A stretch of DNA of 64,000 bases from Rhodospirillaceae bacterium (GCA_022843945.1 JALHMR010000006.1:1-64000), one strand, 5' to 3'; shown: positions 25,132-33,390, numbered from the stretch's first letter. Made by a program: numbers and translations. Notes: generated by a model from the letters alone, not told the origin.

Positions 25132-25975
25132 GACCCCAGAATCACCATCACTCAGCCCCCCGTCAACCGGCTTGCGCATTACAGTTTTTGCCGTGGCGAT
25201 CATGGCCGCGCTCACGGCCCATTCCGTGGGCGGAGCGGTCGAGGGCGGACGGGACCCCGCCTGGCCGGATGAGGGTGAGATCGTGGGGCTGGCCCGGGCC
25301 CTCGACGGCGAAACGCTGCGCACCAACGACGGGCGGGACGTCCGCCTGGTCGGGCTGGCGACACCCAAACCGGCCCGTGCCGACCGGGCCCTGGAGGCCC
25401 TGCAGAAAGCCGCGCATGACAGCCTGGCGGCCGCCGCCGAGAACCGGCGCGGCCGGCTTCATTTCGAGCGCTCGCGCCAGGATCGCCACGGCCGTCTGCT
25501 GGCCCATGTCGTGATCGAGGACGGCACATGGCTGCAGGCGCATCTGGTTGCGGCAGGCCTGGCTCGGGTGGAGACGCCTGCCGACGCGGCGACCCAGGCA
25601 GCGCTCCTGCTGCAGCTGGAGGCCAAGGCGCGCGACGCCAGGCGCGGACTCTGGAGCCATGCCGCCTTTCGAGTCCTGGCGCCGCATGAGGCCGGGCGGC
25701 GCCTCGGCACATTTCAGCTGATCGAAGGCACGGCGCAGGCCATCGAGGGGAAGCGGCCATCGACCCGCTTTGCGCTGACCGGCGGCGGCGACGCGGCGTT
25801 GACGGTGTCGCTGGGCGCCGCGGCGCGAAGCCAATGGCGGCAGAATGGCGGCGACCCGGCCGCGCTCCTCGGCCGGCCGTTGCGCGTGCGCGGCTGGATC
25901 CGCTGGCAGAACGGCGCCGTCATCGACGTGACGCACGCCGTGCAGATCGAGGCCCTCGACGAAGCCGCGAAATAA
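25130..25975 (+). CDS. Thermonuclease (SNase-like) family protein
   Basis: The 281-residue frame has a hydrophobic N-terminus (about residues 15-33), probably a signal or anchor. An SNase-like OB-fold follows: VGLARALDGETLRTNDGRDVRLVGLATPKP, then LHFERSRQDRHGRLLAHVV and a strand with LQAHLVAAGLARVE. The nuclease Arg/Glu pattern of staphylococcal nuclease (RL-G-D-PE, E, R) is only partly kept: the usual PE is PK, so catalysis is uncertain. The C-terminal 90 residues form a separate small domain. The TTG at 25172 is an alternative start just before the hydrophobic segment, and it would leave room for divergent promoters. Confidence 0.8.
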   Translation: MTPESPSLSPPSTGLRITVFAVAIMAALTAHSVGGAVEGGRDPAWPDEGEIVGLARALDGETLRTNDGRDVRLVGLATPKPARADRALEALQKAAHDSLAAAAENRRGRLHFERSRQDRHGRLLAHVVIEDGTWLQAHLVAAGLARVETPADAATQAALLLQLEAKARDARRGLWSHAAFRVLAPHEAGRRLGTFQLIEGTAQAIEGKRPSTRFALTGGGDAALTVSLGAAARSQWRQNGGDPAALLGRPLRVRGWIRWQNGAVIDVTHAVQIEALDEAAK

Positions 25976-26037
25976 CCCGCGCTATTGATCGAGCACGCAA
26001 GACCGGGAAGCCACGCTGCGGACGTTGACGGAGAGCT

Positions 26038-26877
26038 CTACGCCTCGAGGCGCTCGATCACCTGGCCGGTGGCGGCGTCCAGGCAGGCCGCGACAAGCGG
26101 GCCGCCGAAGCCGCAGCCGCCGTCCAGGGTCAGTGCATGCGGCCCCGGATCGCCGTCTTCGCCCGGGCCATAGCCGCGGACGACGCAGCGGAAGCCGCCG
26201 TAGGGCGCCTTGAGTTTCGACCAGGCGAGATGGCCCCACCACAGCGCGTCGCCCTGTTCGTCGAGGGCGCGGCGCGGATCCAGCCCGGCATGCACGAAAA
26301 GCAGCCGCTCCTCGTCCGTATAAGCGGCGCGGCGCAGCGCCGACATCAGCTCGCGATGCCCGGGTTGCGCCGTCATCGCCTGGCGCAAGGCGCCGGTCCA
26401 GCGGCCGATGGCGACCGCCCCCTCGCGCATCGCTCCGCGGCCGCGCGCCGGGTCGCCGCCGTAGGCGCGGATCGTCGCCTCAACCCCCTGCCCGAGCATC
26501 CATTCGAGGACCTCGCCGGGATTCACCGCGAACTGGAGCTGGAGGAGCTTGTGCCACATCTCCTCCTGGCTGCCGCGCAGGTAGACGATATCGGATGAGA
26601 ACACGCGCGGCCGGGCGATGATTTCGCGCCGCAGGCGGAGCAGCTCGTCAACGGTCGCGGTGATGGCGGCGCCGTGCCCGACGTAGTTGCCGAGATAGAC
26701 GATCCGGTCGCCCTCGGCGAACCGCGCTTCGAGAGCGTCGTGGATGGCGGCGAGCCGCTCGACCTCGCCGTGGATCGCGGCCACGGCCCAGACCCGCGTT
26801 GCACGGCGCAAGACCGAGAATTTGTTCTCGGCGGGACTCGCGGTGGATTGGGGTGCGACTCGACGGGATTGCTGCAT
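26038..26877 (-). CDS. Degenerate PPP-type serine/threonine phosphatase homologue
   Basis: The 279-residue protein aligns by eye with bacterial PPP phosphatases, but the metal-binding motifs are altered. GDxHG is AAIHGE (Asp lost), GDxxDRG is GNYVGHG, and GNHE is GSQE. Downstream, FVHAGLDP keeps the His of the HGGL motif. Order and spacing of the motifs are preserved over the whole chain (about residues 32, 63 and 100). Most metal ligands are gone, so normal phosphatase activity is unlikely and a binding or regulatory role is probable. It lies directly downstream of carD on the same strand, behind a strong terminator, so it has its own promoter or depends on readthrough. Confidence 0.8.
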   Translation of the reverse strand: MQQSRRVAPQSTASPAENKFSVLRRATRVWAVAAIHGEVERLAAIHDALEARFAEGDRIVYLGNYVGHGAAITATVDELLRLRREIIARPRVFSSDIVYLRGSQEEMWHKLLQLQFAVNPGEVLEWMLGQGVEATIRAYGGDPARGRGAMREGAVAIGRWTGALRQAMTAQPGHRELMSALRRAAYTDEERLLFVHAGLDPRRALDEQGDALWWGHLAWSKLKAPYGGFRCVVRGYGPGEDGDPGPHALTLDGGCGFGGPLVAACLDAATGQVIERLEA

Positions 26878-26920
26878 CGCCGGACGAGCTTATAGCGGTG
26901 GGGCACCGCCCCGTTGCAAT

Positions 26921-26950
26921 AAAAAAAGGGCAGGCCTGGCGGCCTGCCCT
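26921..26950 (-). terminator. Intrinsic terminator of carD
   Basis: On the minus strand AGGGCAGGCC pairs with GGCCTGCCCT around a 4-nt loop and is followed by seven T residues (plus-strand A-run at 26921-26927). It lies 23 bp after the carD stop. Confidence 0.92.
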
Positions 26951-26972
26951 TAATTTCTCGCGTGTTAACCGC

Positions 26973-27518
26973 TTACGCGGCCTTGAGCATCGCCTCGAGA
27001 CGCTGCGTGGCGACGTCTTCGGGGATCCGCTCGACAGCGGCAAACTCCCGCGCCAGGCGATCAAGCGCCGCCTGGTACATCTGGCGCTCGCTGAAGGACT
27101 GGTCCGGCTGTCCGGCATTGCGATAGAGATCGCGCACGACCTCGGCGATCGAGCGCGGATCGCCCGAGTTGATCTTCGCCTCGTATTCCTGCGCCCGGCG
27201 GCTCCACATGGTGCGCTTGATGCGCGACCGGCCCTTGAGCGTGACCAGGGCGGCCTGCATCTCCTTGCGGGTGCACAGCCGGCGCAGGCCGGACGACTTC
27301 GCCTTGGCCACGGGCACGCGCAGGGTCATCCGGTCCTTGTCGAACTGGATGACCAGCAGCCGGAGCTTCTGGCCGACGATTTCCTGGGTCTCGATGCTGG
27401 TGATCTTGCCGACCCCATGGGTCGGGTAGACCACATGGTCACCGGTCGCGAAGCCGACCTCGTCGGTCTCCCGCGCTACCTTCTTGATGCCCGTCTTGGT
27501 CGTCTTGCTCGCGCTCAT
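26973..27518 (-). CDS. carD: CarD family transcriptional regulator
   Basis: CarD proteins bind the RNA polymerase beta subunit through an N-terminal Tudor-like RID domain and stabilise open complexes at rRNA and other promoters. From the ATG at 27518 (SD AGGTG) it has 181 residues: a Lys/Thr-rich N-terminus, the RID domain at about 20-85 (FATGDHVVYPTHGVGKI is the signature), and a helical DNA-binding C-domain with MWSRRAQEYEAKINSGDP. The two ATGs just upstream would add 4 or 9 residues without an SD. The next gene upstream is fdxA, a conserved alphaproteobacterial pairing, with about 280 bp between the genes. Confidence 0.95.
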   Translation of the reverse strand: MSASKTTKTGIKKVARETDEVGFATGDHVVYPTHGVGKITSIETQEIVGQKLRLLVIQFDKDRMTLRVPVAKAKSSGLRRLCTRKEMQAALVTLKGRSRIKRTMWSRRAQEYEAKINSGDPRSIAEVVRDLYRNAGQPDQSFSERQMYQAALDRLAREFAAVERIPEDVATQRLEAMLKAA

Positions 27519-27708
27519 TCCAACCATCACCTTTCCCTCGTGCAACTGGCGGCGCCTGACTTGGCGAAAGGGAAATTCCGTGGCCTGACCGCCGGACCAA
27601 TTCCGGCGACACCGAGCAGGACTTCCATTTTCGCGGGCTAGGCTGCCCGATGCGGTCCCTCAGGCATCCCTAAAGGGCCACTCGGGCGCGTTCAGGCTCA
27701 CCCGATAA

Positions 27709-27737
27709 TGTTGTAATCCTACCACAGAATTACAACA
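27709..27737 (-). promoter_or_regulatory. Perfect 9-bp dyad in the fdxA-carD intergenic region
   Basis: TGTTGTAAT (27709-27717) and ATTACAACA (27729-27737) are perfect reverse complements separated by 11 bp, in an AT-rich island of otherwise GC-rich DNA. It lies about 190 bp upstream of the carD start. No T-tract follows, so it is more likely a protein-binding site than a terminator. The TTGTAA on the minus strand could also form part of a -35. Confidence 0.5.
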
Positions 27738-27762
27738 AATGCACGATTGGTCCCCAGGCCTT

Positions 27763-27798
27763 TGGACCTAAGGTTAAGACTTTAAATGAAGTCTTAGG
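27763..27798 (-). terminator. Hairpin immediately after fdxA
   Basis: GACCTAAG and AAGACTT on one side pair with AAGTCTT and AGGTC on the other around a small AT loop, directly behind the fdxA stop on the minus strand. The stem is AT-rich with a 3-nt bulge and no long T-run. It is a likely but imperfect terminator. Confidence 0.5.
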
Positions 27799-28134
27799 TC
27801 AGCGCGCCGAAGGTTTAGGACTGAAATGCTTTTCAAATTTATCTGGGACGTCTTTCCAGGTGTCAGCGTCCCCGGGGGCGTCCCCCTTCCGGGTAATATT
27901 CGGCCATTCCTCGGCGTACTGGGTATTGATTGTTACCCACTTCTCCGCGCCGGGGTCCGTATCCGGGATGATCGCCTCGGCCGGACATTCGGGCTCGCAC
28001 ACGCCGCAATCGATGCATTCCGACGGCTTGATGACCAGCATGTTGTCGCCCTCGTAGAAGCAGTCCACGGGGCAGACTTCGACGCAGTCCATGTACTTGC
28101 ACTTGATGCACGCTTCGGTGACGACGTAGGTCAT
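27799..28134 (-). CDS. fdxA: Seven-iron ferredoxin FdxA
   Basis: This is a low-potential electron carrier with one 3Fe-4S and one 4Fe-4S cluster. From the ATG at 28134 it has 111 residues. The cysteines are at 9, 17 and 21-25 (CPVDC) and at 40, 43, 46 and 50 ([11 protein letters not shown]), the FdxA arrangement, with an extra Cys at 12. The C-terminal extension ([20 protein letters not shown]) is also family-typical. The frame extends 25 codons upstream without a matching sequence. It lies between the TerC-UspA gene and carD on the same strand. Confidence 0.97.
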   Translation of the reverse strand: MTYVVTEACIKCKYMDCVEVCPVDCFYEGDNMLVIKPSECIDCGVCEPECPAEAIIPDTDPGAEKWVTINTQYAEEWPNITRKGDAPGDADTWKDVPDKFEKHFSPKPSAR

Positions 28135-28233
28135 CGTCGAGTAACTCCGGACGACAGGATGAAGATGGCCGCTGCGTAACACGGTGATTCCGCCCGTGCA
28201 ACCCCGCATGAATTGGGGGCAAACCCGCCTGTC

Positions 28234-29409
28234 TTACTTCACCAGGGTGACCGGAACCGGTGCCCGCTGGATGACCTCGGTCGCCGAATTGCCAAGCAGG
28301 AGCCCGCCGAGGGGACTGGCCGCCCGCGTCCCCATGACGATGCGGTCAGCATGGAGCTCGGCGGCCAGCCGGGCCACCGTCTCGCCCAGCGGGCCGACAA
28401 GGACATGGGTGGCCGCCTTGAGGCCCAGCTCGTCCAGCAGCCGGCGGATCGGCGCCAGCGCCTTTTCCGCCTCCTGGCGGTGGAAATCCTGCACCGCGTC
28501 CTTGCCGGCATAGGTCCGGGCGCTGCCAATCGGCGGTTGCACGTTGAGGATATGCAGTTCGACCGGCGTGGCGTTCTCGCGCACCAGCTCCGCAATTTCG
28601 CGCACCGCGCGTTCGGCGCTGGCCGAGCCATTGACCGGGATCAGGACCTTGAGCGGCGTGCCGGGGACGAGCGCCGGGGTCACGTGGCCGCCGACCGCCG
28701 CCGCGCGGGCGCGCCGGCGGCTGACCAGCACGTTGAGCGATTCGACCAGGATCGAGAAGGCCATCGCCGTGTAGAGGTAGCCCTTGGGGATGTGGAATTG
28801 GAAGCCGTCGGCGATCAGTGCCATGCCAATGAGCAGCACGAAAGCCAGGGCCAGCATCTTCACCGTGGGATGCGCGTGGATGAAGCGCATGATCGGTCCC
28901 GACGCGAACAGCATCACGGCCATGGCGACGATGATCGCCGCGACCATGACCCAGATGTCGCGCGCCATGCCGACGGCGGTGATCACGGAATCGAAGGAGA
29001 ACACGACGTCGAGCAGGACGATCTGGGCGATCGCCGCCGAGAAGCTGCCGACCGGCGGCTTCTGCCCGGGGCGGCCGGCCTCCTCCACGGCGGCGTGCAT
29101 CTCATGGACGGCTTTCCACAGAAGGAAGAGGCCGCCGCCGAGCATGATCAGGTCGCGGCCGGAAAAGGACTGGCCGAGGACTGTGAACAGCGGCTGGACC
29201 AGGCCGGCGACCCAGCTGATGATGAACAGCAGAATGAGCCGCGTAAACAGCGCCAAGCCCAGGCCGACCAGCCGGGCGCGCTCGCGCTGGGCGGGCGGCA
29301 GCGCATTGGCGATGACCGCGATCATCACGATGTTGTCGATGCCCAGGACGATTTCGAGCGCCGTCAAGGTGACGAGGCTGGCCAGGATTTCCGGGGTGAA
29401 AAGATCCAA
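28234..29409 (-). CDS. TerC-family membrane protein fused to a UspA domain
   Basis: The 391-residue protein joins two domains. Residues 1-240 are a TerC/YgdQ-type membrane domain with seven or so spans. The metal-site acidic residues sit in ALEIVLGIDNIV near the start and in the second-half LLDVVFSFDSVI, as in TerC, Alx and MntP-like Mn2+ exporters. Residues about 253-391 are a universal-stress-protein fold (LKVLIPVNGSASAERAVREI) with the nucleotide loop GTRAASPLGGLLLGNSA near the end. A UspA tail suggests ATP-dependent or stress-dependent control of metal export. It begins with TTG, with AGGCGG about 7 nt upstream, and only 14 nt after the T-tract of a strong hairpin. A second TerC gene lies upstream. 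Confidence 0.85.
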   Translation of the reverse strand: MDLFTPEILASLVTLTALEIVLGIDNIVMIAVIANALPPAQRERARLVGLGLALFTRLILLFIISWVAGLVQPLFTVLGQSFSGRDLIMLGGGLFLLWKAVHEMHAAVEEAGRPGQKPPVGSFSAAIAQIVLLDVVFSFDSVITAVGMARDIWVMVAAIIVAMAVMLFASGPIMRFIHAHPTVKMLALAFVLLIGMALIADGFQFHIPKGYLYTAMAFSILVESLNVLVSRRRARAAAVGGHVTPALVPGTPLKVLIPVNGSASAERAVREIAELVRENATPVELHILNVQPPIGSARTYAGKDAVQDFHRQEAEKALAPIRRLLDELGLKAATHVLVGPLGETVARLAAELHADRIVMGTRAASPLGGLLLGNSATEVIQRAPVPVTLVK

Positions 29410-29422
29410 GGTCGATCCGCCT

Positions 29423-29465
29423 AAAGAAAACGCGCCGCCGACATATAGGGTGTCGGCGGCGCGTT
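29423..29465 (-). terminator. Strong hairpin between the two TerC genes
   Basis: A perfect 15-bp stem (AACGCGCCGCCGACA with TGTCGGCGGCGCGTT, 7-nt loop) is followed on the minus strand by TTTTCTTT. It begins 14 nt after the stop of the upstream TerC gene, and its T-tract ends just before the ribosome-binding site of the TerC-UspA gene. It must either end the transcript or act as an attenuator for TerC-UspA. Confidence 0.9.
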
Positions 29466-29478
29466 CAGAAGAGCCCGG

Positions 29479-30450
29479 TCAGGGCGCCGAGTGGCTGGCT
29501 GCCGGCGCCCCCCGCATCCGGCGTGCGGCCCAGCCGACGATCTCGCCGATCAGCACGGCAATCACCGCCGCGAAGACCGGACGAACGGCGAGCATGGTGG
29601 TCACCATGGTGCTCGGATCGGTGCCGCTCGGATCGAATCCGGCGTTGTAGCCCAAGGCACTCGCCCCGGTGGCGACCAGCAGCGGGGCCCGCGTTATCAG
29701 GATACGGGCGAGCAGCTGGAAGCCAATCGCGGCACCGGCCAGAGCGGCCGCGCCGGCCGCTTCGCCGGCAACCGTTGCCGCGCTGGGCGCAGGCGGCGGC
29801 GCCACGAACCGGCCCAGGGCCACGATGCCGACGGCGCCAAGCAGCGGACCCCAGTCGTGCAGCCAGTGGGCGTTGGCCATAATCCACGGCTCGATGGCCA
29901 GGTCGGTGATCATCACCTCGGCGCCGATATAGCCGATCAGCGCCGCTCCGCCGGGGATGATGACCGGCCAGCGGTTGATCAGGGTGATCAGCAGCGTGGC
30001 GCCATAGACGACGAGCGGCACGCTGATGACGAGGCCGATGACCAGGAGGGCGATGCTGCCCTTGGCAGCGGCTGCCACGGCAAGGACGTTGTCCAGGCTC
30101 ATCACGGCGTCGGCGATCAGCACGATGCGCACCGCCGCCATGAGATTGGCGCCGGCGTCGACCTCGCCGTGATCGTCCTGCGGCATCATCAGCTTGTAGC
30201 CGATCCAGAAGAGCAGCAGGCCGCCGACGAATTTGAGATAGGGAACCGTCATCAGGTAGACGATGAAGATCGTGAAGATGACGCGCAGCACGACGGCGGC
30301 GCCGGCGCCGAAAATGATGCCCCACTTTTGCTGCTTGGGTGGGAGGTTTCGGCACGCCAGGGCGATAACCACGGCGTTGTCGCCCGACAGGATGAGGTTG
30401 ATGCCGATGATCTGGAGCAGCGCCAGCCAAAATTGCGCGTCGAGTTCCAC
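29479..30450 (-). CDS. TerC/YjbE-family integral membrane protein with C-terminal extension
   Basis: The first 210 residues are the YjbE branch of TerC. FWLALLQIIGINLILSGDNA is the family start, with the acidic pair in SGDNAVVIAL and again in IADAVMSLDNVLAVAAA. Known relatives export Mn2+ or support loading of metal onto exported enzymes. Here an extra 110 residues follow: a Pro/Ala-rich linker and two or three more hydrophobic segments (GAAIGFQLLARILITRAP, then MLAVRPVFAAVIAVLIGEIV). This extension is not part of the standard 200-220 residue YjbE. It lies 40 bp after the S4-domain gene and before a strong terminator. Confidence 0.85.
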   Translation of the reverse strand: MELDAQFWLALLQIIGINLILSGDNAVVIALACRNLPPKQQKWGIIFGAGAAVVLRVIFTIFIVYLMTVPYLKFVGGLLLFWIGYKLMMPQDDHGEVDAGANLMAAVRIVLIADAVMSLDNVLAVAAAAKGSIALLVIGLVISVPLVVYGATLLITLINRWPVIIPGGAALIGYIGAEVMITDLAIEPWIMANAHWLHDWGPLLGAVGIVALGRFVAPPPAPSAATVAGEAAGAAALAGAAIGFQLLARILITRAPLLVATGASALGYNAGFDPSGTDPSTMVTTMLAVRPVFAAVIAVLIGEIVGWAARRMRGAPAASHSAP

Positions 30451-30490
30451 TACAATTCTCCCTTAGCCGACAGTCACCCGTCGCCCACAG

Positions 30491-30883
30491 TTATTCATCG
30501 GCAGAGCGATTGCCCCGCAAACGATCGATTGCGCGGCGGTCGGCCTTGGTCGGCCGCCCGGTCCCCGAATCGCGGCGGCCAATTTCCGGGTTCGGGGCCG
30601 CCGAATCAAGCGAAACCGGACAAGCCAGATCATCATAAAGTGCCTGGGCCTCGGGCGCCGGCCCCCGCCGCTCGGCCAGGGCCACGATCTTGATCACCCG
30701 GATATGCGGCCCCAGGGGAAAGGTTAAGACATCGCCCGGACGCACGGCGTAGTGCGCCTTATGCGTGACCTGACCGGACACCCGCAGCTTACCCTCGTCG
30801 CAGAACCGGGCCGCCAGGCTGCGCGATTTGAAAAAGCGCGCGCACCACAGCCACTTGTCGAGGCGCTGGCTGGCTTCGCTCAC
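30491..30883 (-). CDS. S4-domain RNA-binding protein (HslR type)
   Basis: The 130-residue protein begins at a GTG that overlaps the helicase stop (GTGA). The S4 domain is at about 7-65 (QRLDKWLWCARFFKSRSLAA, then GKLRVSGQVTHKAHYAVRPGD), and a basic tail follows (RRDSGTGRPTKADRRAIDRL). This matches HslR-like heat-shock proteins that bind free 50S subunits with stuck peptidyl-tRNA. Pairing with the SUV3-like helicase is common in alphaproteobacteria and suggests a joint role in RNA or ribosome handling. Confidence 0.9.
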   Translation of the reverse strand: MSEASQRLDKWLWCARFFKSRSLAARFCDEGKLRVSGQVTHKAHYAVRPGDVLTFPLGPHIRVIKIVALAERRGPAPEAQALYDDLACPVSLDSAAPNPEIGRRDSGTGRPTKADRRAIDRLRGNRSADE

Positions 30884-33390
30884 CGCGTCTTGAGCCGGCT
30901 GAGGCTGGCGAAAGGCGATGCGTGGTCGGGTTTTTCCGCCACGCGGGAAACCCGCTTGCCGGAACGCGGCACGAAGACCATCCCGGGCATCGCGCGATAG
31001 CCGAGCGCCGCCAGCACGCCGGCGAGGTCGCGGGATGGCACGCCGATGGCGGCGGCGAAATCGTCGGTCGCGGCGAAGGGCCCGCGCTTGGCAAGGCCGC
31101 GCAGCCGGGCGGCCAGCCCTTCCACCCGATCGACGCGCGCGAATACCGGCCCCACCGGCAGATAAAGGCAAGCGGCGTAGAAGCCCACGGGAAGCCGCGT
31201 CTCGTTGCGCGACAGGGAGCGCTCGCGGGGGATGGCGCCGACCGCCGCCGCGGTATCGTGATTGCGGGCGCAGGCCCAGAGAATGACGCGCAGCACCGTG
31301 CTTTCGCGGGCGCGCAACACCGGCAGAAAAATCGCCATCTGCCCGGTATGGACGCCGAGAGCGGCCAGGGCGCGACGGTCGTCCTTGCTGAGCGCTTCGA
31401 TCTGCGTCGCGACCGTGCGTCGCGCCACGCAGCCCAGGTGAAGCGCGAGTTCGAAAGCGAGACCGCGGGCGGCACCCTTGAGCGGCGCGTCGCGCAGCGC
31501 CAGCAGAGGGCCAAGATGCCGGCTGATATGGGCCGCGAGCCAGTCCTGCAGGCGGCGGCGGACATCGTCGCGATGCCGGGGCTCGAGCAGATCCGCGGGC
31601 AGCGCCTCGACCCGCGGCGCCAGCGGCGTGTCCCCCGCCACCAGGCGGCCGACCGGCTGGCCCTGCCAGCGCACGAAGCCGCGTTCGTCGAGTGCAAATT
31701 CGTCGTTCGAAGCCGCCAGGAAGCGGCGCACGCGCTCGCCCGCATCGCGGCGCAGGGCGGTGTTGGCGGCCGCCAGGAAATCGCGCGACCCGTCGCGGGC
31801 CTGGGCATCGGCGACGAAATTGAAGCCCTCGAGTTTGCCGGCGACCTCGCCCTCGACCGTAACCTCGCCCTGGTCGTCGACCGCCGCCGCCAGCTCGTTG
31901 CCCGCCCTGCGGGCGCGGGCCAGCGCCGCGGCCCGCCGGTCGACGAAGCGCTGGGTCAATCTCTCGTGCAGGACATCGGACAGGCGGTCCTCGACCTCGC
32001 GCGCGCGCGCCTGCCAATGCGCCGCATCCTCCAGCCAGTGCGGGCGGTGCGAGACATAGGTCCAGGTGCGGATACGCGCGATGCGCTCGAGCAGCGCATC
32101 GATATCGCCGTCGACATTGTCGAGGCGGGCAACCTGGCTCGCCACCCAGTCGGTCGGCAGGCGCCCGTCGTCGCGCAAATGCCGGAACACACGGGTTACC
32201 AGATGGACATGGGCGTCACCCAGACCTTTGCGGAAGTCCGGGATCTGGCAGGTCTCCCACAGGAGGCGGACATCGCGGTTGTCGCGCATGGCGCCGATGG
32301 CCGTATCGCGCGCCAGGGCGGCCAGCGTCAGATGATCGTCCGCGTCGCGGGTGCGGAACAGCGCCGGCGACGGCGTGGGCGCGTCGAGACTGGCGAGCAA
32401 GGCGCCCGGCGAGCGGAAATCGAGATCGGCGTTGCGCCACTGGAAGGCGGTGAGCGGCGGGAAGCGGTGCTCCTCGATGGCCGTGACCGTCTCGGCATCG
32501 AGCGCGCCGATCTCATGACCGCCCACACCTGTGGTCGTGCCGAAGGTGCCGTCGTTCATGTGCCGCCCGGCGCGGCCGGCGATCTGGCCGAGCTCGGCCG
32601 CGGTCAGCCGGCGCATGCCGCGGCCGTCGAACTTCACCAGCTGGGCGAAGGCGACGTGATCGATGTCCATGTTGAGGCCCATGCCGATGGCATCGGTCGC
32701 CACCAGGAAGTCGACCTCGCCGGCCTGGTACATCGCCACCTGCGCGTTGCGGGTGCGTGGGCTGAGCGCGCCGAACACCACCGCGGCACCGCCGCGCTGC
32801 CGGCGCACCAGCTCGGCCATGCCGTAGACCTCGGCCGCCGAGAAGGCGACAGCAGCGGAGCGGCGCGGCAGGCGGGTGATCTTCTTGGGGCCGGTATAGG
32901 TCAGGGTCGAGAACCGGGGCCGGGCGACGAACTCGACGCCGGGGACGAGCGCCCGGATCAGGCGCTTGGCCGTCTCGGCGCCGAGGAACATGGTCTCGGC
33001 GTAGCCCCGGGCATGCAGCAGCCGGTCGGTGAAGACATGGCCGCGCTCGCGGTCGGCGCACATCTGGATCTCGTCGATGGCCAGGAAGGCGACCTCGCGG
33101 TCCAGCGGCATGGCCTCGACCGTGCAGACGAACCAGCGCGGGTGGGGCGGAATGATCCGTTCCTCGCCGGTGACCAGGGCGACCGTGTCGCGGCCCTTGA
33201 GGCGGGCGATCTTGTCGTAGTTCTCGCGGGCAAGGAGACGCAGCGGGAAGCCGATCATGCCGCTGCGATGGCCGAGCATGCGCTCGAGCGCGAGGTGCGT
33301 CTTGCCGGTGTTGGTCGGGCCCAACACCGCGACGATGCGCGGTTCCCCGGAGGGTAACCGCGCGGACCCGCCGGTCGTGTTCACGACCAT
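30880..33390 (-). CDS. SUV3/MgpS-like ATP-dependent RNA helicase
   Basis: From the ATG at 33390 it has 836 residues; the frame is open 33 codons further upstream with no family similarity. The superfamily 2 helicase core shows motif I GPTNTGKT at 24-31, motif II DEIQ (FLAIDEIQMCADRERG), VATDAIGMGLNMDI and QIAGRAGRH. These are the signatures of the mitochondrial degradosome helicase SUV3 and its alphaproteobacterial relatives. The C-terminal half is a long helical region ending in a basic tail. By family it unwinds RNA, probably during decay or rRNA processing. It is translationally coupled to the S4 gene and divergent from htpG. Confidence 0.92.
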   Translation of the reverse strand: MVVNTTGGSARLPSGEPRIVAVLGPTNTGKTHLALERMLGHRSGMIGFPLRLLARENYDKIARLKGRDTVALVTGEERIIPPHPRWFVCTVEAMPLDREVAFLAIDEIQMCADRERGHVFTDRLLHARGYAETMFLGAETAKRLIRALVPGVEFVARPRFSTLTYTGPKKITRLPRRSAAVAFSAAEVYGMAELVRRQRGGAAVVFGALSPRTRNAQVAMYQAGEVDFLVATDAIGMGLNMDIDHVAFAQLVKFDGRGMRRLTAAELGQIAGRAGRHMNDGTFGTTTGVGGHEIGALDAETVTAIEEHRFPPLTAFQWRNADLDFRSPGALLASLDAPTPSPALFRTRDADDHLTLAALARDTAIGAMRDNRDVRLLWETCQIPDFRKGLGDAHVHLVTRVFRHLRDDGRLPTDWVASQVARLDNVDGDIDALLERIARIRTWTYVSHRPHWLEDAAHWQARAREVEDRLSDVLHERLTQRFVDRRAAALARARRAGNELAAAVDDQGEVTVEGEVAGKLEGFNFVADAQARDGSRDFLAAANTALRRDAGERVRRFLAASNDEFALDERGFVRWQGQPVGRLVAGDTPLAPRVEALPADLLEPRHRDDVRRRLQDWLAAHISRHLGPLLALRDAPLKGAARGLAFELALHLGCVARRTVATQIEALSKDDRRALAALGVHTGQMAIFLPVLRARESTVLRVILWACARNHDTAAAVGAIPRERSLSRNETRLPVGFYAACLYLPVGPVFARVDRVEGLAARLRGLAKRGPFAATDDFAAAIGVPSRDLAGVLAALGYRAMPGMVFVPRSGKRVSRVAEKPDHASPFASLSRLKTR

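Noticed and set aside
30451-30490. yybP-ykoY manganese riboswitch expected before TerC-type genes
   Set aside because: The gap before the YjbE-type gene is only 40 bp, and the second TerC gene is preceded by a plain terminator stem without the riboswitch core.
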